Shown: positions 1 through 10,866 of the stretch, piece by piece | Position numbering within the stretch: the stretch's first letter is position 1 | Layout: each line of letters opens with the position of its first letter | From: Staphylococcus lugdunensis | GTDB lineage: Bacteria; Bacillota; Bacilli; Staphylococcales; Staphylococcaceae | DNA length: 64,000 nucleotides | NCBI RefSeq assembly: GCF_002901705.1 | Contig: NZ_PPPV01000012.1 | Span: 589,451-653,450 of the forward strand | Reading direction: 5' to 3' | The notes under the pieces: generated by a model | What the model saw: the letters and a program-made list of their open reading frames with translations, nothing else | Database searches by the model: none | Told to the model about the DNA's origin: nothing | Translations under genes and position numbers: made by a program

Positions 1-126
1 ACGTTAAAATATCAATTTTTGCTAATAATTCAAAAATAAATTTACTTCTTATTATACTACTGTAATTTAAAAAATTCATGTCTGCAAAATAACTTTTTGT
101 TACACAACCAGGTACTTTGTTCAATC

Positions 127-167
127 AAAAGCGGTGAAAACCTATGAGTAGGAATTTTCACCGCTTT
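127..167 (-). terminator. Terminator downstream of proS
   Basis: A hairpin with arms around AAAGCGGTGAAAA and its complement TTTTCACCGCTTT lies 20-60 bases after the proS stop codon. On the minus strand it is followed by a short T run, as expected of a factor-independent terminator. Confidence 0.8.
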
Positions 168-189
168 ATGTCATTTATACTTTTAAACT

Positions 190-1890
190 TTATAATTCGT
201 TATAAATAGCTTTAATGTATTGTTCAAGTTGTTCAACATGTACATCTTCACTTGTGCCTGTACGTCGAACTTTGACTTCAACGATGCCTTCAGCTGCTTG
301 TTTACCTACAACAATACGAATAGGTAACCCAATTAAATCTGCATCATTAAATTTCACACCGGCACGTTCTTTTCTATCATCATATAATACGTCAAACATA
401 CCGTTAAGTTGCTCATACAAATTATCTGCTAATGATTGTTGTTCTTCTTTTTTAGGATTTACAGTAATAAGATGCAAATCAAACGGTGTTACAGTTTTAG
501 GCCAAATAATACCGTTATCATCATTATTTTGCTCAACAATAGCACTTAATGTACGAGAAACACCGATGCCATAGCATCCCATAATTAATGGTTGTGCTTT
601 TCCTTGATTATCTAAGAACGTCGCATTCATCGCTTCAGAATATTTAGTGCCAAGTTTAAAGACTTGTCCAACCTCAATACCTTCTGCAAATTGAGCTTTA
701 CCAGATCCATCGCTCAACATTTCACCTTCAAGAATAAAACGAAAATCACCAAAATCATCTACAGTAAAATCTCTGCCTATATTTGCGTTCATGTAATGAT
801 AACCATCTTCATTAGCACCTATGACTAAATTCGTTAAATCTTGCACATAATTATCAGCAATTATTTTGATATCTTTATCAAAAATTGGACCTAGTGAACC
901 CGGATGTGCACCTACTAAATTGACAATTTCATCTTCTGTTGCCATCTCAATAGCATCTGTGCCAAAATATGATTTTAATTTAACGTCATTAAGTTCATGA
1001 TGACCTCTGATAAGAATCATGACAAATTCACCGTCTATTTTAAAAATCATTGATTTAACAATGGCGTTTAATGGTAACTGTAGGAAGTCTGCTAACTCTT
1101 GTGCAGTTTTAACATTTGGTGTTTCAATTTTAGTTAAGTCTGCTGACGATTCTTCTTGACGTTGTGGCTGATATACAACTTCTGCTTTTTCAATATTAGC
1201 TGCATAATCACTTTCATTACTATAAACAATCGTATCTTCGCCAATTTTACTTAGTGCCATAAATTCGTGGGTATGATTGCCACCAATAGCACCAGAATCG
1301 GCAAGTACAGGGCGCACGTTAATACCTACACGTTTAAAAATTCTTCCATATGCTTGATACATGTCTTGATATGTTGCATCTAATGATGCTTCATCAGCGT
1401 GAAAAGAATAGGCATCTTTCATTATAAACTCACGTCCACGTAATAAGCCGAAACGTGGTCGTTTTTCATCACGGAATTTTGACTGAATTTGAAATAGCGT
1501 AAGTGGTAGACGCTTGTATGATTTTAATTCATCTCGAACTAAAGAAGTAACTACCTCTTCATGTGTAGGCCCTAATGCAAACTCTCTCCCATTTCTATCT
1601 TTTAAGCGCATTAATTCTGGACCGTATGCGCTCCAACGACCTGATTCTTCCCAAAGTTCAGCTTGTTGTAATACTGGCATTAAAATTTCAACTGCATCAA
1701 TGCGTTCCATTTCTTCGCGAATGATTTTAGAAATATTATTAAGGACACGTGTTGCTAATGGTAAGTAACTATAAATACCACTTGTACTTTGTTTGATTAG
1801 TCCCGCTTTAAGGAGTAATTGATGACTCAAAGCTTCAGCTTCAGCAGGCACTTCTCTCATAGTTGGTATAAATACTTTTGATTGTCTCAT
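190..1890 (-). CDS. proS: Prolyl-tRNA synthetase
   Basis: This 566-residue cytoplasmic enzyme charges tRNA-Pro with proline. It is the bacterial type, with an editing insertion between motifs 2 and 3. Class II features are visible: GPTHEEV near residues 107-113, the FRDE...RGREF motif 2 region at about 139-155, and motif 3 GCYGIGVSR at about 438-446. Residues of about 230-400 form the YbaK-like editing insert that removes mischarged alanine, and the C-terminal anticodon-binding domain follows. The ATG is preceded by AGGAGGAGAAAG. It starts 18 bases after rseP and ends at a clear terminator, so rseP-proS is probably one unit. In S. aureus polC follows; here it would lie outside the window. Confidence 0.97.
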   Translation of the reverse strand: MRQSKVFIPTMREVPAEAEALSHQLLLKAGLIKQSTSGIYSYLPLATRVLNNISKIIREEMERIDAVEILMPVLQQAELWEESGRWSAYGPELMRLKDRNGREFALGPTHEEVVTSLVRDELKSYKRLPLTLFQIQSKFRDEKRPRFGLLRGREFIMKDAYSFHADEASLDATYQDMYQAYGRIFKRVGINVRPVLADSGAIGGNHTHEFMALSKIGEDTIVYSNESDYAANIEKAEVVYQPQRQEESSADLTKIETPNVKTAQELADFLQLPLNAIVKSMIFKIDGEFVMILIRGHHELNDVKLKSYFGTDAIEMATEDEIVNLVGAHPGSLGPIFDKDIKIIADNYVQDLTNLVIGANEDGYHYMNANIGRDFTVDDFGDFRFILEGEMLSDGSGKAQFAEGIEVGQVFKLGTKYSEAMNATFLDNQGKAQPLIMGCYGIGVSRTLSAIVEQNNDDNGIIWPKTVTPFDLHLITVNPKKEEQQSLADNLYEQLNGMFDVLYDDRKERAGVKFNDADLIGLPIRIVVGKQAAEGIVEVKVRRTGTSEDVHVEQLEQYIKAIYNEL

Positions 1891-1908
1891 GACTTTCTCC
1901 TCCTATAA

Positions 1909-3195
1909 TTATAAGAAATAGCGTTGAATATCATTCCATGTTACTGCTATCATAACAAGCAAGACAAAAATAGCCCCTGCTGCAATAATCATTGTTTCTG
2001 CTTTTTTATTAATTGGTTTTCTAAAGATAGCTTCATAAATAACGAATAAAATACGACCACCGTCAAGGGCAGGTATTGGTAATAAATTCATTATACCTAG
2101 GTTAACACTTAATAGCGCTGTATAACTTATTAGATTATAAATTCCAGATTTTACTACCGTATCTACATTATGATAAATACCCACAGGTCCATTTAACATA
2201 TTAAACGTAAAGTCTCCTGTAAAAATACTAGCTAATAATGTACCCACAGCCTGGAAAATTAGCTTTCCTTTATCGAAGAATTCTGTTACACCAAATTTTA
2301 ACGATGGTAGTAAAGAATGGTCATATGTTGGTGCAATACCCAATAAAAATGTAGATTGTGTTTTAGTTTTAGTAGTTTTTTGTTTAAATTCTTTAGGTTT
2401 AATTTCGATATTCTTTGTTTTATTATCGCGTTCAATTTTTACTATTGTGCTTTTAGCTTTCGTGCCATCTAAGGTTTTCTGAATGTCTTTAAAATTTTTG
2501 ATGTCTTGCCCGCCGATTTGAAGAATTTTATCTCCCTTATGAATACCAGCTTGTTGGGCAGGATATTTATCAATTGTTTTGTCTACTATAGTAGTCGGTG
2601 CACCACTATACATAGCTAATCCAAGAAAAAGAACTAACGCTAAAATAAAATTAAACAATGGCCCAGCAAAAAGTGTTAAAAACTTTTGTAACGGTTTTTT
2701 ATGTGCAAATTGGCGATTTCTAGGGGCAATTTGAATTAAACTACCATGTTCAACAAAGAACGCTTTCTGCGCAATATTGAAGTGATGACGTTGTTCATCA
2801 TACGCTGTAATACCCTCTATAAATAACTCATTTTTAAAATCACATTTTTTAACTTCGATAGCTTCAATTTGTTGAAATTTGTGCTGATCATCTAAAATAA
2901 TGTGTGTAATTTCATCTTGCTCATTGAGTTTAATTTTAACATTCATACCAGGTTGTACTGGCAGTTCTTCAAGCCCATCACCTGCCATACGGACATAGCC
3001 ACCAACTGGTAACAAACGAATCGTGTATAACGTTTCATTCTTTCTAAAGCTAAAGATTTTTGGTCCCATCCCAATTGCAAATTCTGGGCACATAATTCCT
3101 GCACGCTTTGCAAAAAACATATGCCCATATTCATGCACTGTCACTAGCACTCCAAATACGATAGCAAATGATACAACTGTAATTAATATGCTCAA
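1909..3195 (-). CDS. rseP: RseP-type site-2 zinc metalloprotease
   Basis: This 428-residue integral membrane protease belongs to the site-2 family that cleaves transmembrane segments of anti-sigma factors, signal-peptide remnants or similar substrates. The zinc-binding HEYGH motif sits at residues 21-25 in the first membrane helix. A PDZ domain spans about 190-275, and the second active-site motif, LDGGR, is at about 377. The start codon is TTG, chosen because GAGGTG lies six bases upstream and the protein begins directly with the first membrane helix. A strong promoter lies upstream, so the gene is not dependent on readthrough from cdsA. The natural substrate cannot be told from the sequence. 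Confidence 0.95.
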   Translation of the reverse strand: MSILITVVSFAIVFGVLVTVHEYGHMFFAKRAGIMCPEFAIGMGPKIFSFRKNETLYTIRLLPVGGYVRMAGDGLEELPVQPGMNVKIKLNEQDEITHIILDDQHKFQQIEAIEVKKCDFKNELFIEGITAYDEQRHHFNIAQKAFFVEHGSLIQIAPRNRQFAHKKPLQKFLTLFAGPLFNFILALVLFLGLAMYSGAPTTIVDKTIDKYPAQQAGIHKGDKILQIGGQDIKNFKDIQKTLDGTKAKSTIVKIERDNKTKNIEIKPKEFKQKTTKTKTQSTFLLGIAPTYDHSLLPSLKFGVTEFFDKGKLIFQAVGTLLASIFTGDFTFNMLNGPVGIYHNVDTVVKSGIYNLISYTALLSVNLGIMNLLPIPALDGGRILFVIYEAIFRKPINKKAETMIIAAGAIFVLLVMIAVTWNDIQRYFL

Positions 3196-3254
3196 TAACT
3201 ACACCTCTATAATTTATTTGATTTCATGCTGAAAATCATTACTTATTCAAAAAT

Positions 3255-3282
3255 ACTATATAAAACGTACATATAATGTCAA
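3255..3282 (-). promoter_or_regulatory. Promoter of rseP-proS
   Basis: On the minus strand TTGACA is separated by 16 bases from TATAGT (17 bases from ATAGTA), a near-consensus vegetative promoter about 60 bases before the rseP TTG start. It gives rseP-proS its own transcription downstream of the adhesin gene. Confidence 0.75.
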
Positions 3283-3703
3283 TTCATTTTATAAACCTTC
3301 ATAATACTTATTACTCATGGTTTAGCTATCTTAGCATTATTTTATAAGAACACGTTTTAAATTTAAATATATATAAGAAAAATGCTAACTTTGATACTAT
3401 ATCCGTTTTAATGATTTCTATTTACATCACAGTATTCATTTTAATAATCTCTTGTCTATCATATTGATAAACAACTTCTTAAGTATATCATTTTATATAA
3501 CTTAGTTCCTACTATCAAATAAATAATTTTACTTAATAATTGTTAAATATATAGCTGCAAATAAGTTAACGGGAGCTGGAAAAGTTATTTTAACTTTCAT
3601 TTCCACTCCCGTATAGTAACTTAGTTTATAAGATTCATATTCGTAATGCTTAAATTTATAATAGTATTACATATTTAATAGAACATTTCCATCTTACTAT
3701 CTT
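3283..3703. other. Gene-free AT-rich stretch between adhesin gene and rseP
   Basis: About 420 very AT-rich bases separate the adhesin stop codon from the rseP promoter. I see no credible coding frame, only the hairpin at 3570-3611. The length is unusual for a junction within a staphylococcal housekeeping cluster and fits an insertion scar or decayed sequence, but no recognisable mobile-element ends are present. Confidence 0.6.
3570..3611 (-). terminator. Likely terminator of the adhesin gene
   Basis: An imperfect inverted repeat begins CGGGAG and ends CTCCCG with long, mostly paired arms containing TGGAAA/TTTCCA. It lies about 90 bases beyond the adhesin stop codon. It lacks a long T tail, so it may instead be one of the dispersed GGGA-type hairpins common in staphylococcal intergenic DNA. 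Confidence 0.5.
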
Positions 3704-6277
3704 TTATTTATCTTCTTTTTTTGAACGTCGACGATTTAAGAATAATAATCCACCTAAAAATAGAAGTATGCTTGATATAAAGCCAGTTTGTTCTGACTGT
3801 TCTCCTGTTTTTGGCAAGGATTTATCTGTGTTTTTCTGTGTAGTGTTATTTGAGTCATAATGTTGATGTTGAGCTTTCATTGTTGATATACCACGTTGAT
3901 TAGAATTATTATCAACTTCAACACTTACATTATCATTTTCTGAATCACTATCTGAGTCCACATTGCTGTCGGAACCGGAATTGCTGTCAGAATCTGCGTC
4001 GCTATCGGAATCTGCATCGCTGTCGGAGTCTGCGTCGCTATCTGAGTCCGCATCACTGTCAGAATCTGCGTCACTATCTGAGTCTGCATCGCTATCGGAA
4101 TCTGCATCGCTATCGGAGTCTGCGTCGCTATCTGAGTCTGCGTCGCTGTCGGAATCTGCATCACTATCGGAGTCTGCGTCGCTGTCAGAATCTGCGTCGC
4201 TATCTGAGTCCGCATCACTATCGGAATCTGCATCACTGTCGGAATCCGCGTCACTGTCGGAGTCTGCATCACTGTCGGAGTCCGCATCGCTGTCGGAATC
4301 TGCGTCGCTATCGGAATCTGCATCGCTATCGGAGTCTGCATCACTATCGGAATCTGCGTCGCTGTCGGAGTCCGCATCGCTGTCGGAATCTGCGTCACTA
4401 TCGGAGTCCGCATCACTGTCGGAGTCCGCATCACTATCGGAGTCCGCATCACTGTCGGAGTCCGCATCACTATCGGAATCTGCATCGCTGTCGGAGTCTG
4501 CATCACTATCGGAGTCCGCATCGCTGTCGGAGTCTGCATCACTATCGGAATCTGCGTCGCTGTCGGAATCCGCATCACTATCGGAATCTGCGTCGCTATC
4601 GGAATCTGCATCGCTATCGGAGTCCGCATCGCTGTCGGAGTCTGCGTCGCTATCGGAATCTGCATCACTATCGGAATCCCCCGGTTGATCCGGTATTACA
4701 GGTTTATCTATACCGTCACCATTACCACTTCCTGCATGATATTCTACTTCATTATCCCATGCCATAGAAACTCTAGTGAAATTAGAATCGTAACCATATA
4801 ATGTAGAACGTAAATACAAATTGCCATTACTATTCGGATCAACATGACCATTAATAACAACTACGTATGGAGAATTAATTTGATCATCTTCAGTATTAAA
4901 GTTGATTTGATATATTCCTTTTTCAGGGAAAGTAATTTTGACGTCACTTGTAACATCTTCATAATTTGATGGATCAACATAATAGCTGTCTGTTAGATGC
5001 GCTTTTTCTTTAACTTTATAAACTTTTATTGATGTATTCTGCTCATCTATAATTACATTACTATTGGTACCCGGTATTGAACCGCCTCTTAAATAAGGAT
5101 CCACTACAGTATCACTACTAGGATTTACATATACGGTTTGTCTATATGTGTTATTCACCTTATCAATTTGATCAATAGTTCCTTTGATTGACAAGTTACG
5201 AAACTCTCCATACTTTTCATAATCAACTGTCACAGTTTTCTTTGCAGTTGTTTGGCCAATAGATGTCTCTAAATTCACTTTACCCGTATGTGTTACATTT
5301 TTAGGATCAATATACCCAGGAATTGATATCTGTCCTGTAATATTATTTTTATTTGTTACATAATCTGTAAACGTATAAATTAAATTTCCTTCTTCATCGA
5401 TTGTCCCAGTAGCTAATATTTGGTCACCTGCCATAATATTAGGTGCTTTAGCAGTAGCTGTTACACCATTTAAGTTTAATGCTTGAGGAATAGTAATTTT
5501 AATACTATCTCCTGCTTGAACATCATCTGGGGCTTGGAAACGATAATTTAAATTTACATATTCTGCTTTATGTGGGTAAATCGTATCTGCCGCTTCAATT
5601 GTCGCTGTTACATTTGAGAGTTTATTCGATATGTCTGAAGTCTGAGTAACGTTATTATCTGTATTTGTTGCTTCAACTTTTGCTAATCTTCTTACTTGAT
5701 GATTATTGTTGTATGTTACTGTGGATGTATTTAGGTGACTGTTACGTGGTTGATTTGAAGACTGATTGTCATTGGTTGCTACTTGGGATAATACGTTGTT
5801 ATTACCATCTTGCTTATAATTTGTTTTGGTTTGTGTTGTTGCATCATTGTTTTCCTGAGTTGTTTGATTGCTAGTAGTTGTATCTTGTTTCGTTGCAGGT
5901 GATACATCGGTGGATGTATTTAAAGTAGAGTTATTGTCTAGTGCTTCAGTGGCTTTATTTACTGTACGATGGCTGTCGCTTATTTCATTTATTGCTTGTG
6001 CCTCGCTATTTACATTGTCAGACTGAGTTATTTGTTTGTTCTGCGTTGTTGCTTCCTGATTTGATATTTCATTATTATAATTATTATCATCTTGAGTGTC
6101 ACCAGTAGCATCATTATTATGCTGTATTTGTTGTTTTGACAAATTACGCTCCACTTCTTCAGCTTCAGCTTCTTTAGTCATTAACATTGTCAGACCAATA
6201 ATACTACCTACCAGTATGGATGATACGCCAAATTTATGCTTCCGAATTGAAAACTTTTCTTTCTTTGTTAGTTTCAT
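3704..6277 (-). CDS. ClfA-like serine-aspartate repeat adhesin, LPXTG cell-wall anchored
   Basis: An 857-residue surface protein of the Clf/Sdr MSCRAMM family. Residues 1-40 are a signal peptide with an [12 protein letters not shown] variant of the YSIRK/GS motif. Residues 41 to about 215 are low-complexity N1. About 216-521 are the two IgG-like ligand-binding domains (N2N3), with the family signature YTFTDYV at 301-307; wording throughout closely follows S. aureus ClfA. P320 and Y322 appear to correspond to the ClfA pair needed for fibrinogen gamma-chain binding. About 534-761 are 38 identical DSDSDA hexapeptides, then mixed SD sequence, LPKTG at 821-825, a membrane helix and a basic tail. 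No B repeats are present. The ATG has AAGGAGAG upstream. Fibrinogen binding is inferred only. Its position between cdsA and rseP differs from clfA in S. aureus. Confidence 0.93.
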   Translation of the reverse strand: MKLTKKEKFSIRKHKFGVSSILVGSIIGLTMLMTKEAEAEEVERNLSKQQIQHNNDATGDTQDDNNYNNEISNQEATTQNKQITQSDNVNSEAQAINEISDSHRTVNKATEALDNNSTLNTSTDVSPATKQDTTTSNQTTQENNDATTQTKTNYKQDGNNNVLSQVATNDNQSSNQPRNSHLNTSTVTYNNNHQVRRLAKVEATNTDNNVTQTSDISNKLSNVTATIEAADTIYPHKAEYVNLNYRFQAPDDVQAGDSIKITIPQALNLNGVTATAKAPNIMAGDQILATGTIDEEGNLIYTFTDYVTNKNNITGQISIPGYIDPKNVTHTGKVNLETSIGQTTAKKTVTVDYEKYGEFRNLSIKGTIDQIDKVNNTYRQTVYVNPSSDTVVDPYLRGGSIPGTNSNVIIDEQNTSIKVYKVKEKAHLTDSYYVDPSNYEDVTSDVKITFPEKGIYQINFNTEDDQINSPYVVVINGHVDPNSNGNLYLRSTLYGYDSNFTRVSMAWDNEVEYHAGSGNGDGIDKPVIPDQPGDSDSDADSDSDADSDSDADSDSDADSDSDADSDSDADSDSDADSDSDADSDSDADSDSDADSDSDADSDSDADSDSDADSDSDADSDSDADSDSDADSDSDADSDSDADSDSDADSDSDADSDSDADSDSDADSDSDADSDSDADSDSDADSDSDADSDSDADSDSDADSDSDADSDSDADSDSDADSDSDADSDSDADSDSDADSDSDADSDSDADSDSDADSDSDADSDSNSGSDSNVDSDSDSENDNVSVEVDNNSNQRGISTMKAQHQHYDSNNTTQKNTDKSLPKTGEQSEQTGFISSILLFLGGLLFLNRRRSKKEDK
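3987..4670 (-). repeat. 38 tandem 18-bp units encoding (DSDSDA)n
   Basis: Thirty-eight uninterrupted 18-base units follow one another. On the plus strand each fits ct[g/a]tc[a/g/t]ga[a/g]tc[t/c]gc[g/a]tc[g/a]. Six positions vary, and each is a third codon position in the adhesin frame; the other twelve do not change. Serine codons alternate strictly between TCN and AGY. The tract makes the flexible stalk that carries the adhesin head through the wall. Confidence 0.95.
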
Positions 6278-6385
6278 TTAATCTCTCCTTTGATTGATAT
6301 GATTATGCCCCTAATTTAAACGTGTACTAATAATTGTATTATTTATAGAATAAGACTTTAATTAACGTTTATGCAATAAGATAGC

Positions 6386-6414
6386 ATTATACAGGCAAAT
6401 TTCAATAAAATCAA
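6386..6414 (-). promoter_or_regulatory. Promoter of the adhesin gene
   Basis: On the minus strand TTGATT and a perfect TATAAT are separated by 17 bases. The -10 lies about 110 bases before the adhesin ATG, leaving a leader of roughly 100 bases. It lies downstream of the cdsA terminator, so the adhesin has its own transcription unit. Confidence 0.7.
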
Positions 6415-6440
6415 TTATTAAGTTTTTGAATATACACAAA

Positions 6441-6480
6441 AAATGACTCATTTTACACTATCATATAAAATGAGCCATTT
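6441..6480 (-). terminator. Terminator downstream of cdsA
   Basis: Fifteen-base arms (AAATGRCTCATTTTA, one mismatch) flank a ten-base loop, followed by TTTTTT on the minus strand, starting eight bases past the cdsA stop codon. It separates uppS-cdsA from the adhesin and rseP. Confidence 0.85.
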
Positions 6481-6487
6481 CCAAAAT

Positions 6488-7270
6488 TTAAATTTGAATA
6501 AGCAAAATATTTAATAAAGGTAAGACAAACATAAAACTATCGAAACGATCTAAAATACCACCATGTCCTGGTAAAATTCTTCCTGAATCCTTTACACCAA
6601 AGTGTCTTTTAAAACCAGACTCAACTAAATCTCCAAGTTGACCAAACATACTTAATATAATGGTGACGAGCAAGATGAGCCAAATATTCATGTTAAAATC
6701 CACAAAGAATATCATAACTAACGGCACGATTAAACTGCTAAATAATCCTCCAATAAAACCTTCAATTGTTTTATTTGGACTGATAACCGGCCATAATTTA
6801 TGCTTTCCTAATAATTTCCCAAAAATATATGCACCTGTATCTGTAAGCCAAACAACTAAGAATGCATAGAGTATGAAATGTAAACCTTCTGAACGCGTTT
6901 CATAAAAATACATGAAACCAATGCCTACATAGGCAACTGACATTAAACAAAATGCTGCATCCATAAAACTAAATCGATTCTTTGATAAAACAGTATAGCT
7001 TAATAAGATAAAACTCATTGCAATTAAACTTCTAAGTTGAATCATTTGAACCCATGCTCCCGCATCTTGCGGTAACATGATAATTATTAAAGCAATAGCA
7101 CTAAAAATGCCTGGAATAGATAAAAACTTTATCATATTCATATTGAGCAATTCTTTCAGCGCAATCAACGCTAATAAGAATGCAAATAACATGAGAATAA
7201 ATCCACCCTTTAATAAAATGGGCAGAAATATTAGTAATGCAATAATTGCCGTCAGTGTTCTAACTTTCAT
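6488..7270 (-). CDS. cdsA: Phosphatidate cytidylyltransferase (CDP-diglyceride synthase)
   Basis: This 260-residue polytopic membrane enzyme makes CDP-diacylglycerol from CTP and phosphatidic acid, the precursor of phosphatidylglycerol and cardiolipin. The C-terminal family signature is seen as [18 protein letters not shown]. Roughly eight hydrophobic helices are apparent. I chose the ATG of MKVRTLTA because AAGGAGTC lies just upstream and this gives the usual 260 residues; an ATG nine codons earlier would overlap uppS and has a weaker site. The gene follows uppS after 13 bases and ends at a strong terminator. Confidence 0.95.
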   Translation of the reverse strand: MKVRTLTAIIALLIFLPILLKGGFILMLFAFLLALIALKELLNMNMIKFLSIPGIFSAIALIIIMLPQDAGAWVQMIQLRSLIAMSFILLSYTVLSKNRFSFMDAAFCLMSVAYVGIGFMYFYETRSEGLHFILYAFLVVWLTDTGAYIFGKLLGKHKLWPVISPNKTIEGFIGGLFSSLIVPLVMIFFVDFNMNIWLILLVTIILSMFGQLGDLVESGFKRHFGVKDSGRILPGHGGILDRFDSFMFVLPLLNILLIQI

Positions 7271-7283
7271 AAAAGACTCCTTA

Positions 7284-8045
7284 CTATAATCCTCCAAACC
7301 GTCGTTGGCGGGATTGATATATTTTTATGCACGATTTCAATTCTTGCTCATCAAAATCCGGCCATAACTTTTCATTAAAAATAAATTCACTGTATGAAAC
7401 CTGCCAAATTAAGAAATTACTGATCCGTTGTTCTCCAGAAGTTCGAATTAATAATTCAGGTTCTGGATATGATTTAGTCATTAAATGACTTGAAATCATA
7501 TTTTCATTAATACTTTCTTCATCTAAACCTTGAGCTTGAAGTTCTTTATAAATTGCTTTCACACTATGTACAATTTCTGCTCTCCCACCATAGTTAATCG
7601 CAAAAATTAATCTTAATCCTGTATTATGTTCTGTTTTAATTTTGGCTTCATTAATAGCCTTTATCGTAGACTCTGGTAATCCTTCCATAAATCCAATCGT
7701 TTCTACTTTAACATTCTTTTCAATCAACTCTGGCAAGAATGTTTTTAAAAAATTAACAGGTAAACTCATAATATAGTTAACTTCACTTTCAGGTCTAGAC
7801 CAATTTTCTGTTGAAAAAGCGTAAAGTGTTAAATACTTAATACCAAGGTTATTGGCTTCTCTTGTTATTTTTTTGATTGTTTGCATACCTTCATAGTGGC
7901 CTTTTATACGCGGCATCTTTCTCTTTTTAGCCCATCGACCATTCCCGTCCATGATAATTGCTACATGTTCAGGTATATTACGCATGTCTAAATCAATATC
8001 ATCTGTTATCTCAATCTTATTTCTATTTATTAGCTTCTTGAACAT
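7284..8045 (-). CDS. uppS: Undecaprenyl diphosphate synthase (cis-prenyltransferase)
   Basis: This soluble enzyme extends farnesyl diphosphate with isopentenyl units to the C55 lipid carrier used for peptidoglycan and teichoic acid synthesis. The catalytic loop [11 protein letters not shown] is at about residues 31-40. Other conserved blocks are [16 protein letters not shown] and, near the end, [19 protein letters not shown] start it at the ATG of MFKKLIN, preceded by GGAGGAAAGACC and giving 253 residues, close to S. aureus. An in-frame ATG 29 codons earlier has no family similarity after it that I can recognise. cdsA follows directly. Confidence 0.95.
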   Translation of the reverse strand: MFKKLINRNKIEITDDIDLDMRNIPEHVAIIMDGNGRWAKKRKMPRIKGHYEGMQTIKKITREANNLGIKYLTLYAFSTENWSRPESEVNYIMSLPVNFLKTFLPELIEKNVKVETIGFMEGLPESTIKAINEAKIKTEHNTGLRLIFAINYGGRAEIVHSVKAIYKELQAQGLDEESINENMISSHLMTKSYPEPELLIRTSGEQRISNFLIWQVSYSEFIFNEKLWPDFDEQELKSCIKIYQSRQRRFGGL

Positions 8046-8306
8046 GGTCTTTCCTCCGAGCCTGATCATCTCTGTAGTATTATAAATATCATTATATAAG
8101 AAATCATCTATCATTTTATCATACTCATTCATGGCATTGAATAAGCAAATAGAAAAACTGTACCAAAGTCTGATGCAATATTTCTCTAAAAAAGGTACAT
8201 TTCTTGTTAAACCTCAAGTGAAATAACACATGCAGCTTGATACAGTTAAGACTCAGACTATTCGTGTTTATATCTAATTTTTGTAATAAATCTGTTGAAA
8301 TTAGTT

Positions 8307-8861
8307 TTAAACAGACATAATATCTTTTTCTTTGTCTCCAACTAATTGATCAATTTCTTTGATTGAATCATCCGTTGCTTTTTGTACATCATCACTTTGA
8401 CTTCTTAAATCATCTTCAGTGATGTCGCCATTTTTTTCATCTTTTTTCAATTGATCATTAATATCACGACGAATGTTACGGATTGATACTTTTGCATCTT
8501 CTCCAACTTTTTTAACATCTTTAACTAATTCTTTACGACGTTCTTCAGTTAATGCAGGAACTGTGATACGAATCACTTCTCCATCACTTGTAGGGTTTAC
8601 ACCCAAATTCGCAGCGATAATTGCTCTTTCAATGTCTTTTACCGATGTTTTATCATACGGGGAAATCACTAATAAACGTGCTTCAGGAACATTAATGCTG
8701 GCTAATTGTTGTACAGGCGTAGGTGCACCATAATAATCAACTGTCACACCGTTTAAAAGATTAGAGTTTGCTCTACCTGCATTAATATTCGCAAGTTCAC
8801 GAGATAAATTTTCAATTGATTTGTTCATTCTTGCTTTTGTATCTTTAATTATGTCAGCCAT
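8307..8861 (-). CDS. frr: Ribosome recycling factor
   Basis: This 184-residue cytoplasmic protein works with EF-G to split ribosomes after termination. The sequence is typical along its whole length, including [26 protein letters not shown] and [13 protein letters not shown]. The start is the ATG of MADIIKDT, with GAGGTG upstream and the normal length; an ATG five codons earlier has no good ribosome binding site. It follows pyrH by 84 bases and probably shares its transcript. The 261 bases between frr and uppS hold no gene and probably the uppS promoter. Confidence 0.96.
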   Translation of the reverse strand: MADIIKDTKARMNKSIENLSRELANINAGRANSNLLNGVTVDYYGAPTPVQQLASINVPEARLLVISPYDKTSVKDIERAIIAANLGVNPTSDGEVIRITVPALTEERRKELVKDVKKVGEDAKVSIRNIRRDINDQLKKDEKNGDITEDDLRSQSDDVQKATDDSIKEIDQLVGDKEKDIMSV

Positions 8862-8945
8862 TTTTTTACACCTCAAAGTTTTCGACTATAATATTATATA
8901 CTTCACTATATATACTATATGCCATTTATTAAAATTTCAATATGA

Positions 8946-9668
8946 TTATTTTGTTATTAACGTACCAATTTTCTCGCCCATTACTGCGCGCTTAATATTG
9001 CCTTCTTCCATAATGGAGAATACATTTAATGGAATATTGTTGTCCATACAGAATGACGAAGCAGTAGAATCCATAACTTGTAATCCTTCTTGTAACATTT
9101 GAATATGTGTTAAATGTTCATATTTAACTGCATTAGGGTCAACTTTTGGATCAGCAGAATATACGCCATCCACGTTATTTTTGCCCATTAAAATAACATC
9201 TGCTTCAACTTCAGCAGCACGTAAAGCTGCGGTTGTATCAGTTGAGAAGTATGGATTGCCGATGCCAGCAGCAAAGATGACTACCCGCTTCTTCTCAAGG
9301 TGTCTAATTGCTCGACGTCTAATATAGGGTTCAGCTACTTGTTTCATCTCAATGGATGTTAATACTCGAGTATCACAATCAAGTTGTTCTAAACTATCTT
9401 GCAAGGCAAGTGCATTCATCACAGTTGCTAACATACCCATGTAATCTGCTGTACCGCGATCCATACCTAAGTCGCTACCTGTCTTACCTCTCCAAATATT
9501 TCCACCACCAACAATGACTGCAATTTCACAATCCATTTTGGCAACTTCAGCTACTTGCTCAGCAACACTTTTAATGATAATTGGATTAATGCCAAAACCT
9601 TTTTCACCAGCTAGTGCTTCACCACTTAATTTTAATACGACACGTTTATATTTAGAAGTTTGAGTCAT
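8946..9668 (-). CDS. pyrH: UMP kinase
   Basis: This 240-residue hexameric amino-acid-kinase-fold enzyme phosphorylates UMP to UDP. Visible blocks are [10 protein letters not shown] near the start, VGGGNIWRG for phosphate binding, [18 protein letters not shown], and [16 protein letters not shown] near residue 160. The ATG follows GGAGAGGAC. Gene order rpsB-tsf-pyrH-frr is the widely conserved translation cluster. In Gram-positive bacteria the enzyme is usually activated by GTP and inhibited by UTP; that is family knowledge and is not seen here. Confidence 0.97.
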   Translation of the reverse strand: MTQTSKYKRVVLKLSGEALAGEKGFGINPIIIKSVAEQVAEVAKMDCEIAVIVGGGNIWRGKTGSDLGMDRGTADYMGMLATVMNALALQDSLEQLDCDTRVLTSIEMKQVAEPYIRRRAIRHLEKKRVVIFAAGIGNPYFSTDTTAALRAAEVEADVILMGKNNVDGVYSADPKVDPNAVKYEHLTHIQMLQEGLQVMDSTASSFCMDNNIPLNVFSIMEEGNIKRAVMGEKIGTLITK

Positions 9669-9712
9669 TTTTTTGTCCTCTCCATTAAAAAATATGTAAC
9701 AGATACAAGTAA

Positions 9713-9734
9713 AGAAGACACGGTCGCGTCTTCT
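9713..9734 (-). terminator. Possible weak terminator after tsf
   Basis: A seven-base stem, AGAAGAC with GTCTTCT, around an eight-base loop lies between tsf and pyrH. The T tail on the minus strand is short, so readthrough into pyrH is likely. Confidence 0.4.
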
Positions 9735-9804
9735 AAAATAAATATAATCATTTATATTTAGAAAACCTCAAAGGTGCCTTCTTCCTTGTAAACTTTATGA
9801 CGGG

Positions 9805-10683
9805 TTATTTCATTTGTCCTTTAACTTCGTCAGCAAAGTTTTCTTCACGTTTTTCCATGCCTTCGCCTACTTCATAACGTACGAAGTCAACAAGTTTTCC
9901 ACCTTTTGATTTTAAGAAAGCTTCAACTGTTTGATCTGGATCTTTAACGAAGTTTTGATCAACTGCACAAATTTCTTGAAGATATTTACGTAAACGACCT
10001 TCGACCATTTTTTCAACGATATTTGCTGGTTTACCTTCATTTAATGCTTGTTGCTTTAATACTTCTCTTTCATGATTGATTTCATCTTCACTAACTTGTT
10101 CAGAAGAAACATATTTAGGGTTAATAGCAGCAATGTGCATTGCCACATCTTTAGCTGCTTCTTCATCTGTAGAACCTTCAACTACTGATAATACACCAAT
10201 GCGTCCACCCATGTGCAAGTATGCACCAAATGCATCGTTATCTGATTTTGATTTTACTGCGAAACGACGGATGCTTAGTTTTTCACCAATTGTTGAGATT
10301 GCTTCTTTCATTTTTTCATCAACAGAATGACCATTTGGTAATTTAGTTTCCATTAATGCATCTACTGACTCAGGTTTAGTATCAAGAATTTGATTAGCAA
10401 TTTCTTTTACTAATTCTTGGAAACCTTCGTTACGTGCTACGAAGTCTGTTTCAGAGTTAATTTCAACGATAGCTGCTTCATTGCCTTTAACTTCAACATG
10501 TACTAAACCTTCTGCAGCGATACGGTCTGCTTTTTTAGCTGCTTTAGCAATGCCTTTTTCACGTAAGTAATCAATTGCTTTATCGATGTCACCATCAGTT
10601 TCAGTAAGCGCTTTTTTACAATCCATCATACCAGCGCCAGTTCTTTCGCGTAATTGTTTAACAAGTTTTGCTGAAATTGCCAT
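9805..10683 (-). CDS. tsf: Elongation factor Ts
   Basis: This 292-residue factor exchanges GDP for GTP on EF-Tu. The N-terminal UBA-like module has [16 protein letters not shown]; the core begins with [12 protein letters not shown] at about residue 75, the loop that enters EF-Tu. Length and motifs are standard for Firmicutes. It follows rpsB by 183 bases that contain a strong terminator-like hairpin, so its expression probably depends on partial readthrough or on a promoter in that gap. Confidence 0.97.
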   Translation of the reverse strand: MAISAKLVKQLRERTGAGMMDCKKALTETDGDIDKAIDYLREKGIAKAAKKADRIAAEGLVHVEVKGNEAAIVEINSETDFVARNEGFQELVKEIANQILDTKPESVDALMETKLPNGHSVDEKMKEAISTIGEKLSIRRFAVKSKSDNDAFGAYLHMGGRIGVLSVVEGSTDEEAAKDVAMHIAAINPKYVSSEQVSEDEINHEREVLKQQALNEGKPANIVEKMVEGRLRKYLQEICAVDQNFVKDPDQTVEAFLKSKGGKLVDFVRYEVGEGMEKREENFADEVKGQMK

Positions 10684-10825
10684 TCATTATTCCTCCAATA
10701 TTTTCATTGTAATAATCAATATACTTAAATATTACCATTATTAGTAGTGATATTTCCAATACTCTATTGTCATTTAAATATTTTTTCACTTTACTGCCGA
10801 CTCAATCAATTTGATTTGAAAAAAA

Positions 10826-10851
10826 GGTGATAAGCATCACATCTTATCACC
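10826..10851 (-). terminator. Terminator/attenuator between rpsB and tsf
   Basis: A perfect nine-base stem GGTGATAAG/CTTATCACC with an eight-base loop is followed on the minus strand by a run of seven T residues. It begins 16 bases past the rpsB stop codon. Confidence 0.85.
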
Positions 10852-10866
10852 CATTTAAACTATTTC

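Noticed and set aside
3925-4688. Long open frames on both strands across the repeat tract (241 and 247 residues, one of SESASL repeats)
   Set aside because: An 18-base repeat without stop codons opens several frames at once. These frames have no credible start signals or extensions beyond the tract; only the adhesin frame has signal peptide, head domain and anchor.
8046-8132. Upstream extension of uppS by 29 residues
   Set aside because: There is no family similarity in the extension, and a strong GGAGGA site sits before the internal ATG.
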